Positions 16,682 through 25,602 are shown, numbered from the stretch's first letter. The stretch: 64,000 bases of DNA from Actinomadura atramentaria DSM 43919 (GCF_000381885.1 NZ_KB907222.1:1-64000), one strand, 5' to 3'. Numbers and translations are program-made. The notes: generated from the sequence alone by a model not told the origin.

Positions 16682-17941
16682 GTGGATCAATCGCCCCGTT
16701 CCTCGACGTCGAACCGCTCCCGGCTGGCCTGGTTGGACGTCCTGCGCGGCATCGCCGCGCTCACCGTGGCCTTCCACCACGGCTCCTACTGCTACACCCC
16801 GCACTTCCGGTCGCGGCTGGTCGAGCAGTTCAATCCCGGCGCGTGGGGCGTGCTGGTGTTCTTCCTGGTGAGCGGCTACATCATTCCCGCGTCGCTGGAG
16901 CGGACGGGGTCGGTCCGCCGGTTCTGGATCGGCCGCCTCTTCCGCATCCACCCGATGCTGCTCGTCGCGATGGCGGCGGCGATCGTGCTGTCCACGGCCG
17001 GGGGCAAGCCGCTGTCCAACCGGCTCGGCGCGGACTACGACGCCCTCGCGGTGACGCTCGCGCACGCCACGATGCTCCAGGACCTGCTGGGCGTGCCGAG
17101 CCTGATCAACGTCCTGTGGACGCTGTCGTACGAGATGGTGTTCTACCTGCTCGTCGTCGCGCTGTTCACGGTGCGCCAGCACCACCGGTCGGCGGCCGTC
17201 GCGCTCGTCCTCACCGGTGCGGCGGCGGCGTTCGCGGCGGTGCTGCCCGCCGGGGAGCTGTCGGCGCGGGCGGGGCTGCGGCCCGTCGTGGTCGTCGCGG
17301 TCGGGCTCGTCGCGGTCGCGATCGGGCTGGCCTGCACGCGCAGCACCGCGCTCGTCCGCGCGGGGGCGCTGCTCGGCGGGGCGACCGGGCTGGTCCTGGT
17401 GCTGGCCAACGGGCGCGTCCTCGGCTGGCAGGGGCTCCTGCTGCTGGCGATGATGTTCCTCGGGACGGCCGTGTACCGCGCCGACCACGGGCAGCTCCGC
17501 TGGCGCTGGACGGTGCTCGCGGGCGTCGTCGTCGTGGTCGCGGGCCTGGTGCTCGGCCACTGGAACGCCCCGAACATGGTGGACGGCAGCATCGAGCGGG
17601 CGTGGGACACCTCGCTGCTGCTCGCCGTCGCCGCGTTCGCGGCCGCGATGGCGCTGCGGGACCGGCGGATGCCGCGCGCCCTGGCCTGGCTCGGCGTCGT
17701 CAGCTACTCGGTGTACCTGCTGCACCCGGTCGTGCTGATCGTCTCCGACGAGACGGTCGGCCGCCCCGGCGTGGACCGGCCGCTGTGGGTCGTGGGCTAC
17801 CTCGCGGTGGTCGTCGCCGTCGCGGCCCTCACGCACCGGGCGGTGGAACTGCCGTTCCAGCGGATCGGGCGGCGGCTCGCCAAGCGGGCGGAGCCCGCGC
17901 CGCCCGCCGCCGTGGAGCGCGCGCCCGAGCCCGTCCACTGA
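16682..17941 (+). CDS. Acyltransferase 3 family membrane protein
   Basis: A 419-residue integral membrane O-acyltransferase (OafA/NodX-like). It begins WLDVLRGIAALTVAFHHG, containing the essential family RG and His residues, then the FFLVSGYIIPASL motif and roughly ten hydrophobic helices, ending in a short Pro/Arg-rich cytoplasmic tail. These enzymes acylate sugars or other surface and secreted molecules. GTG start. The 206-bp region upstream contains GGGGTTGACATAACCCC near 16650, which looks like a small inverted repeat. Substrate unknown. Confidence 0.9.
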   Translation: MDQSPRSSTSNRSRLAWLDVLRGIAALTVAFHHGSYCYTPHFRSRLVEQFNPGAWGVLVFFLVSGYIIPASLERTGSVRRFWIGRLFRIHPMLLVAMAAAIVLSTAGGKPLSNRLGADYDALAVTLAHATMLQDLLGVPSLINVLWTLSYEMVFYLLVVALFTVRQHHRSAAVALVLTGAAAAFAAVLPAGELSARAGLRPVVVVAVGLVAVAIGLACTRSTALVRAGALLGGATGLVLVLANGRVLGWQGLLLLAMMFLGTAVYRADHGQLRWRWTVLAGVVVVVAGLVLGHWNAPNMVDGSIERAWDTSLLLAVAAFAAAMALRDRRMPRALAWLGVVSYSVYLLHPVVLIVSDETVGRPGVDRPLWVVGYLAVVVAVAALTHRAVELPFQRIGRRLAKRAEPAPPAAVERAPEPVH

Positions 17942-17943
17942 AG

Positions 17944-17967
17944 TAGTCGTCAAACTTCTGACGACTA
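17944..17967. promoter_or_regulatory. Perfect 9-bp-arm palindrome upstream of carotenoid oxygenase
   Basis: TAGTCGTCA (17944-17952), a 6-nt spacer, then TGACGACTA (17959-17967) form a perfect 24-bp palindrome 39 bp before the start at 18007. It immediately follows the acyltransferase stop. Its symmetry and promoter position make it a strong operator candidate for a TetR, MarR or GntR-type dimer. No regulator gene is adjacent. Confidence 0.65.
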
Positions 17968-18006
17968 ACCGTTGAACGGCGTCCCGCCGCGTGCGACGCT
18001 GCGGAG

Positions 18007-19422
18007 ATGACGGCACTCGACGCCTGGCACCGGAGCTACGCCCCCCTCGAAGACGAGCACGACTACCGGGTCACCGGCATCGAGGGAACACTCCCGGACG
18101 GGCTCACCGGCACCCTCTACCGCAACGGCCCCGGCCGCTGGCAGGTCGGCGAGAGCATGCTCGACCACATCTTCGACGGCGACGGGATGCTGTCGATGTT
18201 CGCCATCGCGGGCGGCGAGGTGCGGTACCGCAACCGCTACGTCCGCACGCGCCACTACCGGTACGGGCAGCGCCACGGGCGGACGGGGCCGCGCGGCCTC
18301 GGCACGCAGCGGCGCGGCGGCGTCCTCGGCAACATGCTGCGGCCGCCCGCCAACGTCGCCAACACCGGTGTCGTGCTGCACGCCGGGCAGCTCCTCGCCC
18401 TGTGGGAGGGCGGCCGCCCGTACCGCCTGGACCCGGACTCGCTGGAGACGCTGGGCGAGCACACCTTCGGCGGACGGCTGCGGATGACGGCCGCGTTCTC
18501 CGCGCATCCGTCGCGCTGCCCGGACACCGGTGAGCTGTTCAACTTCGGGATGGACTTCACGCGGGCGCGGAGCCTGCGCTGCTACCGCGTCGACACGGCC
18601 GGGGCGCTGTCGCGGCTGCCGCGCGTCGCGCTGCCGTACACGCCGTGGAACCACGACTTCGCGCTGACGCGCCGCCACCTGGTCTTCGTGATCAACCCGG
18701 TCATCCCCAAGCTCGCGCCCATCCTGCTCGGGACCGCCTCGATCGCGGACGGGCTGACGTACGAGCCGCACCGGCCGACGTGCTTCGTGCTCGTCCCGCG
18801 CGACGGCGGCCCGGCGCGCGTCATCGAGCACGAGGCGCTGCTGGGGTTCCACATCGTCAACGCATTCGAGGACGGCGGCGACACCGTCGTGGAATTCGTC
18901 CGGTTCGCCGACTGGAATCAGGTCGCGACGGCATTCCGGGAATTCCGCACCAGTGACTTTCCGTGGGGATGCGGGCTGATGCGGTACCGGATCACCGCGT
19001 CCGGGCGGATCGAGGGCGAGGAGCGGTGCGCGCTGCCGATGGAACTGCCGCACGCCGACGTGCGCCGCGCGGGCCGCCCGCACCGTTTCACCTATTTCGC
19101 CGGACGCGACGGCGACGGCATCGGCATTTACGCCTTCGACCACGAGACCGGCGAGCGCGACCTGCACCGGCTCCCGGACGGCCACGGGTTCGGCGAACCG
19201 GTCTTCGTCCCGCGCGCCCCGGACGCCGCCGAGGGCGACGGCTGGCTGCTCGTCCTCGCCTACGACCCCGACGAGCACCGGTCGCGGCTGCTCGTCCTGG
19301 ACGCCCGCGACCTCGCCGCCGGGCCCCTCGCGGCCGTCCCGCTGCGCCACCACGTGCCGATGGGCTTCCACGGGACGTTCACCGCGCGGGTCGCGAGCCC
19401 CCCGGGCGACGCGCCCGCCTGA
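18007..19422 (+). CDS. Carotenoid cleavage oxygenase family protein
   Basis: A 471-residue RPE65/CCD-family non-haem iron dioxygenase. All four iron-ligand histidines can be placed: His167 (AFSAHP), His216 (WNHDFAL), His282 (LGFHIVNAFED) and His455 (MGFHGTF); the ED pair after the third fits the second shell. The N-terminal LPDGLTGTLYRNGPGRW is typical. Family members cleave carotenoid, apocarotenoid or stilbene double bonds with O2. No carotenoid biosynthesis gene is nearby, so the substrate is open. Probably controlled through the palindrome at 17944-17967. Confidence 0.92.
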   Translation: MTALDAWHRSYAPLEDEHDYRVTGIEGTLPDGLTGTLYRNGPGRWQVGESMLDHIFDGDGMLSMFAIAGGEVRYRNRYVRTRHYRYGQRHGRTGPRGLGTQRRGGVLGNMLRPPANVANTGVVLHAGQLLALWEGGRPYRLDPDSLETLGEHTFGGRLRMTAAFSAHPSRCPDTGELFNFGMDFTRARSLRCYRVDTAGALSRLPRVALPYTPWNHDFALTRRHLVFVINPVIPKLAPILLGTASIADGLTYEPHRPTCFVLVPRDGGPARVIEHEALLGFHIVNAFEDGGDTVVEFVRFADWNQVATAFREFRTSDFPWGCGLMRYRITASGRIEGEERCALPMELPHADVRRAGRPHRFTYFAGRDGDGIGIYAFDHETGERDLHRLPDGHGFGEPVFVPRAPDAAEGDGWLLVLAYDPDEHRSRLLVLDARDLAAGPLAAVPLRHHVPMGFHGTFTARVASPPGDAPA

Positions 19423-19550
19423 CGGCCCGCGCCGAACGGCGTGAATTGTCGTCAATCCCGGTTCACCGTTGCGTCAATTCCGCTCCCGGGAACGGTTCCG
19501 CTCCCTAATCTCGGTCCCTCCGAACTGATCAACGGGACGCGGGGGGCGCG

Positions 19551-21098
19551 ATGTCGGAAACGGCCGGGAAAAAGCCCATGACGGGGGCGCGGTACTGCGA
19601 TCTCGTCTGGCTCGCCTATCTCGTCCTGCCCGACCGGGGCCGCCGCCCGCGCCGGATCGCGCTCGCCCGGCGCATCGCCGACGCGGCCGTCGCGGGCCGC
19701 CCGCGCGCGCCGCGCCGCCGCCGCACCCGCGTGCTGCGCGCCGCCGCGCGGCCGTCGTGGCGGCTCGGCGTCGGGCTCGGGCCGTGGCTGCGGGCGCTGC
19801 CCGTCCGGCTGCCCGACCCGGCGCTGACCCGGATGCTCGGGCGGCTGCACCCCGACGTCCGGATCGCCTACGTGCTGCGGCGGCTCGCCGGGCTGCCCGC
19901 CTACGAGGTCCGCGACCAGCTCACCGAGCTGCGCGTCCGCGACCCGGCTGCGGTGCTCGCCGCCGCCGAGGCCGCGCCGGAGCCGCCCGCGCGGCCGGAG
20001 CCGTTCACGCCCGAGCGGCTGCGGCCCGTCCGGCGGCGCTCGCTGGTGCCGGTGACGGCGGGCGCGGCGCTGACCGCCACGCTCGTCGCCGCGCTGATGG
20101 CCACCGGGACCGGCGGGGACGGCACCGCCGCCGCCCGCGACGTCCGGCTGGTCGTCGCCGCCCCGGACGCGTGGCGGCGCGGCGCGCGCACCCTGGACGC
20201 CTGGCCCGCGCGCGGCGAGCTGGCGGGCGACCGCGAGTTCGTCCGCCGCGCGCTGCGCGCGTTCGCCGCCGCGACGGGCGACGGCTCCGGCCCCGCGTAC
20301 CTGCTGTTCGCGGGCCGCGTCGGCGGGACGCCCCTCGCCGTGCTGCGGCGCGGCCAGCGCGTCGTGCGCTACACCGGCCCGGACGGCCCCGCCCGGGTGG
20401 ACGCGGCGGGCGACGCCGCCGACGTCCCGCTCGCGCTCGGCGGCGGCCGCTACCTGCTCCCGCCCTGGGACACCGCCGCCACGACGCCGGACGGGCGGCC
20501 CGTGCCGGTCCGCGCGGGCGTCGCCGGGCCGGTCGACCCCGCGACGCCCTGCGGCCGCGGCCCGCTGTTCGACCTGCACGGCCCGGCGGGCGTCCGGACG
20601 ATCGGCGACCTCGGCGGCCCGCGCCCGCTCGCGCTGACCTACCGGCCGCCGACCGGCCCGGCCGCGACCCGGCTCACCGGCGGCGGGCTGAACCTGTGGC
20701 GGCGGCTCGGCTGCGTCGTCCCGCAGCCCGCGCGGCCGCTCACCGAGGCGGCGGCGCACGACTTCTGGTGGGGACGGCTGCCGCGCGACGCCGGCCGGGG
20801 CGACTGGGCGTGCGTCCGGCTCGCCTTCGCGGGCGGCGGCACGACCGCGCAGTCGGCGCTGCTGACGCCGCGCGAGGTGCTGGCGACGGGCTGGTGCGAC
20901 GACCGCCGCCCGGCCGCGGGCACGTGGTGGAAGATGCCGGACGGGCACTGGGGTTTCCTCGCCGCCGCCGGGCCGGGCACGATGCCCGGCGTGGACGGGA
21001 AGCCGCCGCGGGTCGCGCGGCGCGGACGGCTGCTGCTCGTGCCGGGGCCGACCGGGAGCGCGCGGCCGGGGGCCGTGTACCACGCCTCGGCGCATTAG
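19551..21098 (+). CDS. Single-pass membrane protein with sigma-like N-terminal region
   Basis: A 515-residue protein I cannot name. Residues 13-50 (CDLVWLAYLVLP then a basic stretch) and 96-135 (LHPDVRIAYVLRRLAGLPAYEVRDQL) look like eroded ECF sigma-factor regions, the second like region 4. One hydrophobic segment (about 165-185) follows, then a ~330-residue probable extracytoplasmic domain with several Cys and Trp residues. The layout suggests a membrane-anchored regulator or sensor. The ATG follows a purine-rich GGGGGG tract. Its stop codon lies within the iron box for the next gene, so any readthrough would be iron-dependent only by coincidence. Confidence 0.6.
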   Translation: MSETAGKKPMTGARYCDLVWLAYLVLPDRGRRPRRIALARRIADAAVAGRPRAPRRRRTRVLRAAARPSWRLGVGLGPWLRALPVRLPDPALTRMLGRLHPDVRIAYVLRRLAGLPAYEVRDQLTELRVRDPAAVLAAAEAAPEPPARPEPFTPERLRPVRRRSLVPVTAGAALTATLVAALMATGTGGDGTAAARDVRLVVAAPDAWRRGARTLDAWPARGELAGDREFVRRALRAFAAATGDGSGPAYLLFAGRVGGTPLAVLRRGQRVVRYTGPDGPARVDAAGDAADVPLALGGGRYLLPPWDTAATTPDGRPVPVRAGVAGPVDPATPCGRGPLFDLHGPAGVRTIGDLGGPRPLALTYRPPTGPAATRLTGGGLNLWRRLGCVVPQPARPLTEAAAHDFWWGRLPRDAGRGDWACVRLAFAGGGTTAQSALLTPREVLATGWCDDRRPAAGTWWKMPDGHWGFLAAAGPGTMPGVDGKPPRVARRGRLLLVPGPTGSARPGAVYHASAH

Positions 21099-21113
21099 TT
21101 AGGCTTGCCTAAC
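21095..21113. promoter_or_regulatory. Iron box (IdeR/DmdR/DtxR-type operator)
   Basis: TTAGTTAGGCTTGCCTAAC contains the palindromic core TTAGGCTTGCCTAA and closely fits the DtxR/IdeR consensus TTAGGTTAGSCTNACCTAA, with one half displaced. It lies 47 bp upstream of the siderophore esterase start and overlaps the preceding stop codon. Iron-repressed expression of that gene follows from the known function of such boxes. Confidence 0.8.
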
Positions 21114-21159
21114 TTCGCGGCGCCGATCGTCGGCGCCCGCGCGCGAGGAAGGGCCGCCG

Positions 21160-22392
21160 ATGATCATGGGACCGCCCCGGCTGCCGATGCCGGTCCCGCC
21201 GGAGCGCGTCGAGAGCCCCCGCGTCGCCGCGCTGACCGCGGGCGGCGCGGAGGCGTTCTGGGCCGAGGTCGACCGGTGCGGGACGCCGCTGGTCGAGGAG
21301 TTGCCCGGCGATCCCGGCCACCGGGCCGTCACGTTCCTGTGGCGCGGCGAGGCGGGCGTCGTGCTCGCGCTCGTCAACCGGCTGTCGGACCCGCTGAACC
21401 TCGCCGCGAGCGCGATGGCGCGCGTGCCGGGCACCGACGTCTGGCACCTGACCTACCGGTTGCGCGACGACCACCGCGCGTCGTACCGGATCGCGGTCGG
21501 GGCGGCCGCGCCGCCCGCCGACCCGGCCGGGGCGCAGCGCTACCTCGCGGCCGTCGCGGCGGACGCCGGGCCCGATCCGCGCGCGCCGTGGAGCGTTCCG
21601 CTCCGGTGGGGCGACGGCCGCGCGTCGGTGTTCGAGCTGCCCGGCGCGCCCGACCAGCCGTGGCGGCCCTGGCTGCCGGACGGTCCGGGGGCCGCGCGCG
21701 GGACCGTCACCCGGCACCGCGTGCCCGCCCCGGCGCTCGGCGGCGACCGCGAGGTCTGGCTGTACGAGCCGCCCGGCGGGGCGGGCGCGCCGGACCTGCT
21801 CGTCCTGCTCGACGGCGACCTGTGGTTCGGGAAGACGGACGTCGCCGCGCTGTTCGACCGGCTCGTCGCGGCCGGGACGGTCCCGCCGCTCACCGTCCTC
21901 GCCCCGCACGCCGTCGACACCCCGACGCGGATGCGCGAACTCGGCCCGAACGCCGCGTTCACCGCGTTCCTCACCGAGGACCTGCTGCCCTGGGCGGCCC
22001 GGCGGACGGCCGTCACCGACGACCCGGCGCGGACCGTCCTGGCGGGGGAGAGCCTGGGCGGGCTCACCGCGCTGCACGCCGCGTTCGAGGCCCCGGACCG
22101 CTTCGGCCGGGTGCTCGCGCAGTCCGCGTCGCTGTGGTGGAACCCCGCGGGCGACCGGGAGCGGACGCCGTGGCTCACCGAGCGGTTCGCGCGCGAACCC
22201 GTCCGCGACCTGCGGATTCATCTGCGCGTCGGGCGGCACGAGTGGGCGATGCTGGACGAGCACCGCGAGCTGGACCGCACGCTGCGGATGCGCGGCTACC
22301 CCGTCCGCTACACCGAGTACAACGGTGGGCACGACTACGCCTGCTGGGCGGGCGGGCTCGCCGAGGGGCTGACGGCGCTGCTCGGTTCCTGA
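21160..22392 (+). CDS. Enterochelin esterase-like siderophore hydrolase (Fes family)
   Basis: A 410-residue cytoplasmic alpha/beta hydrolase. An N-terminal Fes-type beta domain (about 30-160; WHLTYRLRDDHRASYRI) precedes the esterase domain. Nucleophile Ser298 sits in LAGESLGG and the catalytic His391 in NGGHDYACW; the DLLVLLDGDLWF strand is typical of Fes. Such enzymes hydrolyse ferric siderophore esters to release iron after import. The iron box just upstream supports this role. No siderophore synthesis or ABC uptake genes are within view. ATG 21160 has AAGGG six nt upstream. Confidence 0.9.
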   Translation: MIMGPPRLPMPVPPERVESPRVAALTAGGAEAFWAEVDRCGTPLVEELPGDPGHRAVTFLWRGEAGVVLALVNRLSDPLNLAASAMARVPGTDVWHLTYRLRDDHRASYRIAVGAAAPPADPAGAQRYLAAVAADAGPDPRAPWSVPLRWGDGRASVFELPGAPDQPWRPWLPDGPGAARGTVTRHRVPAPALGGDREVWLYEPPGGAGAPDLLVLLDGDLWFGKTDVAALFDRLVAAGTVPPLTVLAPHAVDTPTRMRELGPNAAFTAFLTEDLLPWAARRTAVTDDPARTVLAGESLGGLTALHAAFEAPDRFGRVLAQSASLWWNPAGDRERTPWLTERFAREPVRDLRIHLRVGRHEWAMLDEHRELDRTLRMRGYPVRYTEYNGGHDYACWAGGLAEGLTALLGS

Positions 22393-22491
22393 ATCCTCGG
22401 GGCCGGGTCAGCGCGCGCTTACCCCGATCGGGCAGACTGGGGCGGAAACCGAACTGGATTCAGCGCCGGTGGGCGGCGAAAGGGGAGGCAC

Positions 22492-23643
22492 ATGGGCAAG
22501 GGTCCGCTGTCCGGAGTACGGGTGGTCGAGCTGGCGGGGATCGGCCCCGGGCCGTTCGCGGCGATGCTGCTGGCCGACCTCGGGGCCGACGTCATCCGCG
22601 TGGACCGGGCCTCCGCCGCGCTCGGCGACCGCGCGACCGGCGGCACCGACTTCACCAACCGGGGCAAGCGCTCCATCGCGATCGACCTGAAGAGCGACGC
22701 GGGCCGCGACGTCGTCCTGCGCATGGTCGAGCGGGCGGACGTCCTCGTCGAGGGCTTCCGGCCCGGCGTCACCGAGCGCCTCGGCCTCGGCCCCGACGCC
22801 TGCCTGGAGCGCAACCCCCGCCTGGTCTACGGCCGGATGACCGGCTGGGGCCAGGACGGGCCGCTCGCGCAGAGCGCCGGGCACGACATCGGCTACATCG
22901 CGATCACCGGCGCGCTGCACGCCATCGGCCGCGCGGACGGGCCGCCGCAGGTCCCGATGAACCTGCTCGGGGACTTCGCGGGCGGCAGCATGTACCTGGT
23001 CGTCGGCGTCCTCGCCGCGCTGCTCGAATCCAAGGTCAGCGGGAAGGGCCAGGTCGTGGACGCCGCCATCGTGGACGGCGTCGCGCACCTGTCCACGTTC
23101 ATCCACGGCTTCCTCGCGGGCGGGCTGTGGCGCGACGAGCGCGGCGTCAACATGCTCGACACGGGCGCGCCCTGGTACGACGTGTACGAGACCGCGGACG
23201 GGAAGTACGTCGGCGTCGGCGCGATCGAGCCGCAGTTCTACGCGCAACTGCTCGCGGGCCTCGGCCTGGACGGCGAGGACCTGCCGAGCCAGCACGACCG
23301 CGCCCGCTGGGGCGAGCTGCGCGACCGGTTCGCCGCCCGGTTCAAGGAGCGCACCCGCGACGAGTGGGCGGCGGTCTTCCTGCCGGGCGACGCGTGCGTC
23401 GCGCCCGTCCTGTCGCTGGTCGAGGCCGCCGAGCACCCCTTCAACGCGCAGCGCGACGTGTTCGTCGAGAAGGACGGCCACCGCCAGCCCGCCCCCGCGC
23501 CCCGCTTCTCCCGGACGCCCGGCGACACCGACGGCCGCCCCGTCCTGCCCGGCGGCCAGAGCCGCGACGTCCTCGCCGACCTCGGCTTCGCCGACGCCGA
23601 CGACCTCCTGGCGAGCGGCGCGGTCGTCCAGGCGGGCGGCTGA
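22492..23643 (+). CDS. Alpha-methylacyl-CoA racemase (CaiB/BaiF family)
   Basis: A 383-residue CoA-transferase-fold enzyme. Relative to the characterised mycobacterial racemase MCR, catalytic residues align at a constant offset: His131 ([13 protein letters not shown]), Asp161 ([11 protein letters not shown]) and Glu246 (GAIEPQFY). This favours racemase over CoA transfer. The N-terminal [31 protein letters not shown] is canonical. It epimerises (R)- and (S)-2-methylacyl-CoA, allowing beta-oxidation of branched lipids or sterol side chains. The gene stands alone with its own start after AGGGGAGG. Confidence 0.93.
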   Translation: MGKGPLSGVRVVELAGIGPGPFAAMLLADLGADVIRVDRASAALGDRATGGTDFTNRGKRSIAIDLKSDAGRDVVLRMVERADVLVEGFRPGVTERLGLGPDACLERNPRLVYGRMTGWGQDGPLAQSAGHDIGYIAITGALHAIGRADGPPQVPMNLLGDFAGGSMYLVVGVLAALLESKVSGKGQVVDAAIVDGVAHLSTFIHGFLAGGLWRDERGVNMLDTGAPWYDVYETADGKYVGVGAIEPQFYAQLLAGLGLDGEDLPSQHDRARWGELRDRFAARFKERTRDEWAAVFLPGDACVAPVLSLVEAAEHPFNAQRDVFVEKDGHRQPAPAPRFSRTPGDTDGRPVLPGGQSRDVLADLGFADADDLLASGAVVQAGG

Positions 23644-23899
23644 CCCGGGACGGATTCCCCCGGTCCGGTTCGCGGCGCGCGTTGCGACGAGCCGACCGGG
23701 GGGCCGGCCGTCAGGGCAGGCGCGCCGGCTTCGTTGGTGGTCGCGGCCTCGCCGGTGGCGGCGTGGATCAGCACGGCCCGCCCGGCGGCGACGCCGCCCA
23801 GCGGTCCGAACGCCCTCGAACGTGCCCCGGGCCTGCGAGACGTCCACGTTCACACCGGCGGCTGGCACACCCGCGTGTCCGCGCGGTTCGCGCGGGGGG
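23644..23899. other. Intergenic, possible oxidoreductase scrap
   Basis: No intact gene. On the minus strand, around 23745-23800, a short stretch reads GGVAAGRAVLIHAATG, resembling the start of a nucleotide-binding fold in zinc-type dehydrogenases or quinone reductases. Surrounding frames are not coding-like and there is no start. It may be a relic, comparable to the clearer one at 24831-24951, or chance. Confidence 0.3.
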
Positions 23900-24718
23900 T
23901 CAGGGCCAGCGGAGGCGTCCGACGATGTCGGCGGCGACGTCCTCGCTCAGGGTCTCCATGACCTCGGCCGCCGAGGGGACGATGCTCAGCGCTTCCGCGA
24001 TCCGGGTTTTGATGACGGCGATGTCATCGGGGGAGACGAGTTTCGCGTAGGTGCGGAGGTTGTGCGGGGACAGCGAGGACGGGACGAGATCGGGGAGGAA
24101 TCGGCGCAGCATCGCGGCGCCGTCCGCCGGAAAACCGTACTCCGCGGCCAACGGCGCCATCGCGTCGATAATGGCCGCCAGGTCGATCACGTCTTTTCGG
24201 AGCGCGTCCTGGAGAACGCGGCCGATTTCCTCGTCGTTGAAAGGGAAGCGGACGAGATCGAGGATCGTCCGGTGCGGCGTGGTCACCGGGATTCCCCGGA
24301 CGACCGTGACGTCCTCCGGCGCGAGGCGGCCGGCGTGGACGACGGCGCCGCGCGGAGCGGGGATCTCCTCCGGCGCGGTGAACGCCGTCCGCAGCACCGG
24401 CAGGGCGCCCAGTCCGTGGACGCGCGCGGCGGAGTGGTGCGACAGCACGGCGTCCCGCGTCGGGTCCTCCGGGCGCTCCCAGCGGAACCGGTCGGGGGCC
24501 AGCGCCAGCCACGCCGCATACGGGTAGGCGTATGTCGGGCTGTTGCGACTGCTCGGAAGCTCGAAAACGTCGTCGTCGAGTTCCCGCAGCAGTTTGGCCT
24601 CTTTGAGGCGGTCGATCACCGCGGCGTCGGCGCTGAGGCGCGCCACCTGCGCCCGGGTGACCAAACCCGACTGCCGCGCCGCGGCTATCGAGAGTTCGTA
24701 GTAGAGCGTTTCCAGCAT
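23900..24718 (-). CDS. AbiEi-like type IV antitoxin domain protein (orphan)
   Basis: A 272-residue protein with the AbiEi layout: an N-terminal winged HTH (QSGLVTRAQVARLSADAAVIDRLKEAKLLREL then DDVFEL) and a central region with SHHSAARVHGLGALPV and VTTPHRTILDLVRF, followed by a helical C-terminus. AbiEi antitoxins repress the operon and counteract the nucleotidyltransferase toxin AbiEii. No AbiEii gene is next to it, so it is an orphan or a repurposed regulator. Base composition is less GC-extreme than in its neighbours, suggesting acquisition. ATG 24718 is preferred, with GGGGG five nt upstream. Confidence 0.78.
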   Translation of the reverse strand: MLETLYYELSIAAARQSGLVTRAQVARLSADAAVIDRLKEAKLLRELDDDVFELPSSRNSPTYAYPYAAWLALAPDRFRWERPEDPTRDAVLSHHSAARVHGLGALPVLRTAFTAPEEIPAPRGAVVHAGRLAPEDVTVVRGIPVTTPHRTILDLVRFPFNDEEIGRVLQDALRKDVIDLAAIIDAMAPLAAEYGFPADGAAMLRRFLPDLVPSSLSPHNLRTYAKLVSPDDIAVIKTRIAEALSIVPSAAEVMETLSEDVAADIVGRLRWP

Positions 24719-24830
24719 CGCTACCCCCATTGACCGCGGCCCAGCCTATCCCGAGTCAGCGGGTATCGCCCCGAGTGCGCCGCCCCCTATGTCGACGGTG
24801 CATACTTCCGAGCTGACGTATATGGCGTAA

Positions 24831-24951
24831 ACATCGAGGAAGTCCGTCTTCGGGACGACGCTGCGGTCCCGGTCGGCGGCGGAGAAGGCCGCCATCGTGG
24901 TCGCCGTGCGGGAGCACGTCCGGCCGATGATCGAGGCCGCCGAGGCCCTAC
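24831..24951 (+). pseudogene. Remnant of an NAD(P)H-quinone oxidoreductase C-terminal region
   Basis: In one frame, bounded by an in-frame TAA at 24828, the sequence reads KSVFGTTLRSRSAAEKAA then VREHVRPMIEAAEA. This matches the end region of PIG3-type quinone oxidoreductases (TGSTLR.R...EKAAI...REHVWPLIE). There is no start, no Rossmann fold and no proper C-terminus; it passes directly into the TetR-like sequence from 24949 in another frame. It looks like a deletion scar joining two genes. Confidence 0.5.
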
Positions 24952-25005
24952 CACCACGGCGACCTGCGCGCCGCCTGCCTGAACGCGGCGCTGGAACTCC
25001 TCGAA

Positions 25006-25500
25006 GTGGACGGATCGACCGGCCTGTCCCTGCGCGCCGTCGCCCGCCGGGCGGGGGTCTCGCCGATGGCCCCCTCCCGGCACCACCCGAGCCGCGACGC
25101 CCTCGTCTCGGCCGTCACCGCCGAGGGCTACCGCGAACTGGCCGAGAAGCTGGCCGAGGCCGGCACCGCTCCCGGCGATCTCGCCGAGATCGCCGTCGCC
25201 TACGTCCGTTTCGCGCTCGACCGCCCGGCGATGTTCCGGGTGATGTTCGCCGAGCCCTGCGGCCCGGGCGACGCCGAGCGCGCCGCGGCGGTCGCCGCCG
25301 TCTCCGGGTACGTCCGGGACCTCGTGGCGGGCGTGTTCCCCGACACCGACCCCGCGCCGCTGGCGGACGGCGTGTGGGCGCTCGTCCACGGCCTGGCCTT
25401 CCTCCACCTCGACGGCAAGTTCGCCGCCGCCGACCCCGACGCCGTGGCGGCCCGCGTCCGCACGACCGTCCACGCGCTCCTCGCGACCCGGGGCGCCTAG
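25006..25500 (+). CDS. TetR/AcrR-family regulator, 5' end broken
   Basis: From GTG 25006 the frame gives 164 residues: most of a TetR HTH (LSLRAVARRAGVSP) and a C-terminal TetR_C_33/WHG-type ligand domain (RFALDRPAMFRVMF, DGVWALVHGLAFLHLDGKF). The frame is open upstream and encodes the expected first helix (YHHGDLRAACLNAALELLEV from 24949), but meets TGA at 24928 with no ATG, GTG or TTG before 25006. So the natural start has been lost by deletion or a one-base shift. The product from 25006 lacks helix 1 and may be nonfunctional. Confidence 0.65.
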   Translation: MDGSTGLSLRAVARRAGVSPMAPSRHHPSRDALVSAVTAEGYRELAEKLAEAGTAPGDLAEIAVAYVRFALDRPAMFRVMFAEPCGPGDAERAAAVAAVSGYVRDLVAGVFPDTDPAPLADGVWALVHGLAFLHLDGKFAAADPDAVAARVRTTVHALLATRGA

Positions 25501-25602
25501 TCCCTTATTCGTGGGGTTTCCGGGCGGCGCGCGCCGGAGACGACGACGCGGAACGGCGCGGCGTCGCCCGCGCATCCGGGTGAGGTACCAGCCGCCGCGT
25601 CG

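Noticed and set aside
18007-19422. Part of a carotenoid biosynthesis cluster
   Set aside because: No phytoene synthase, desaturase or cyclase is nearby.
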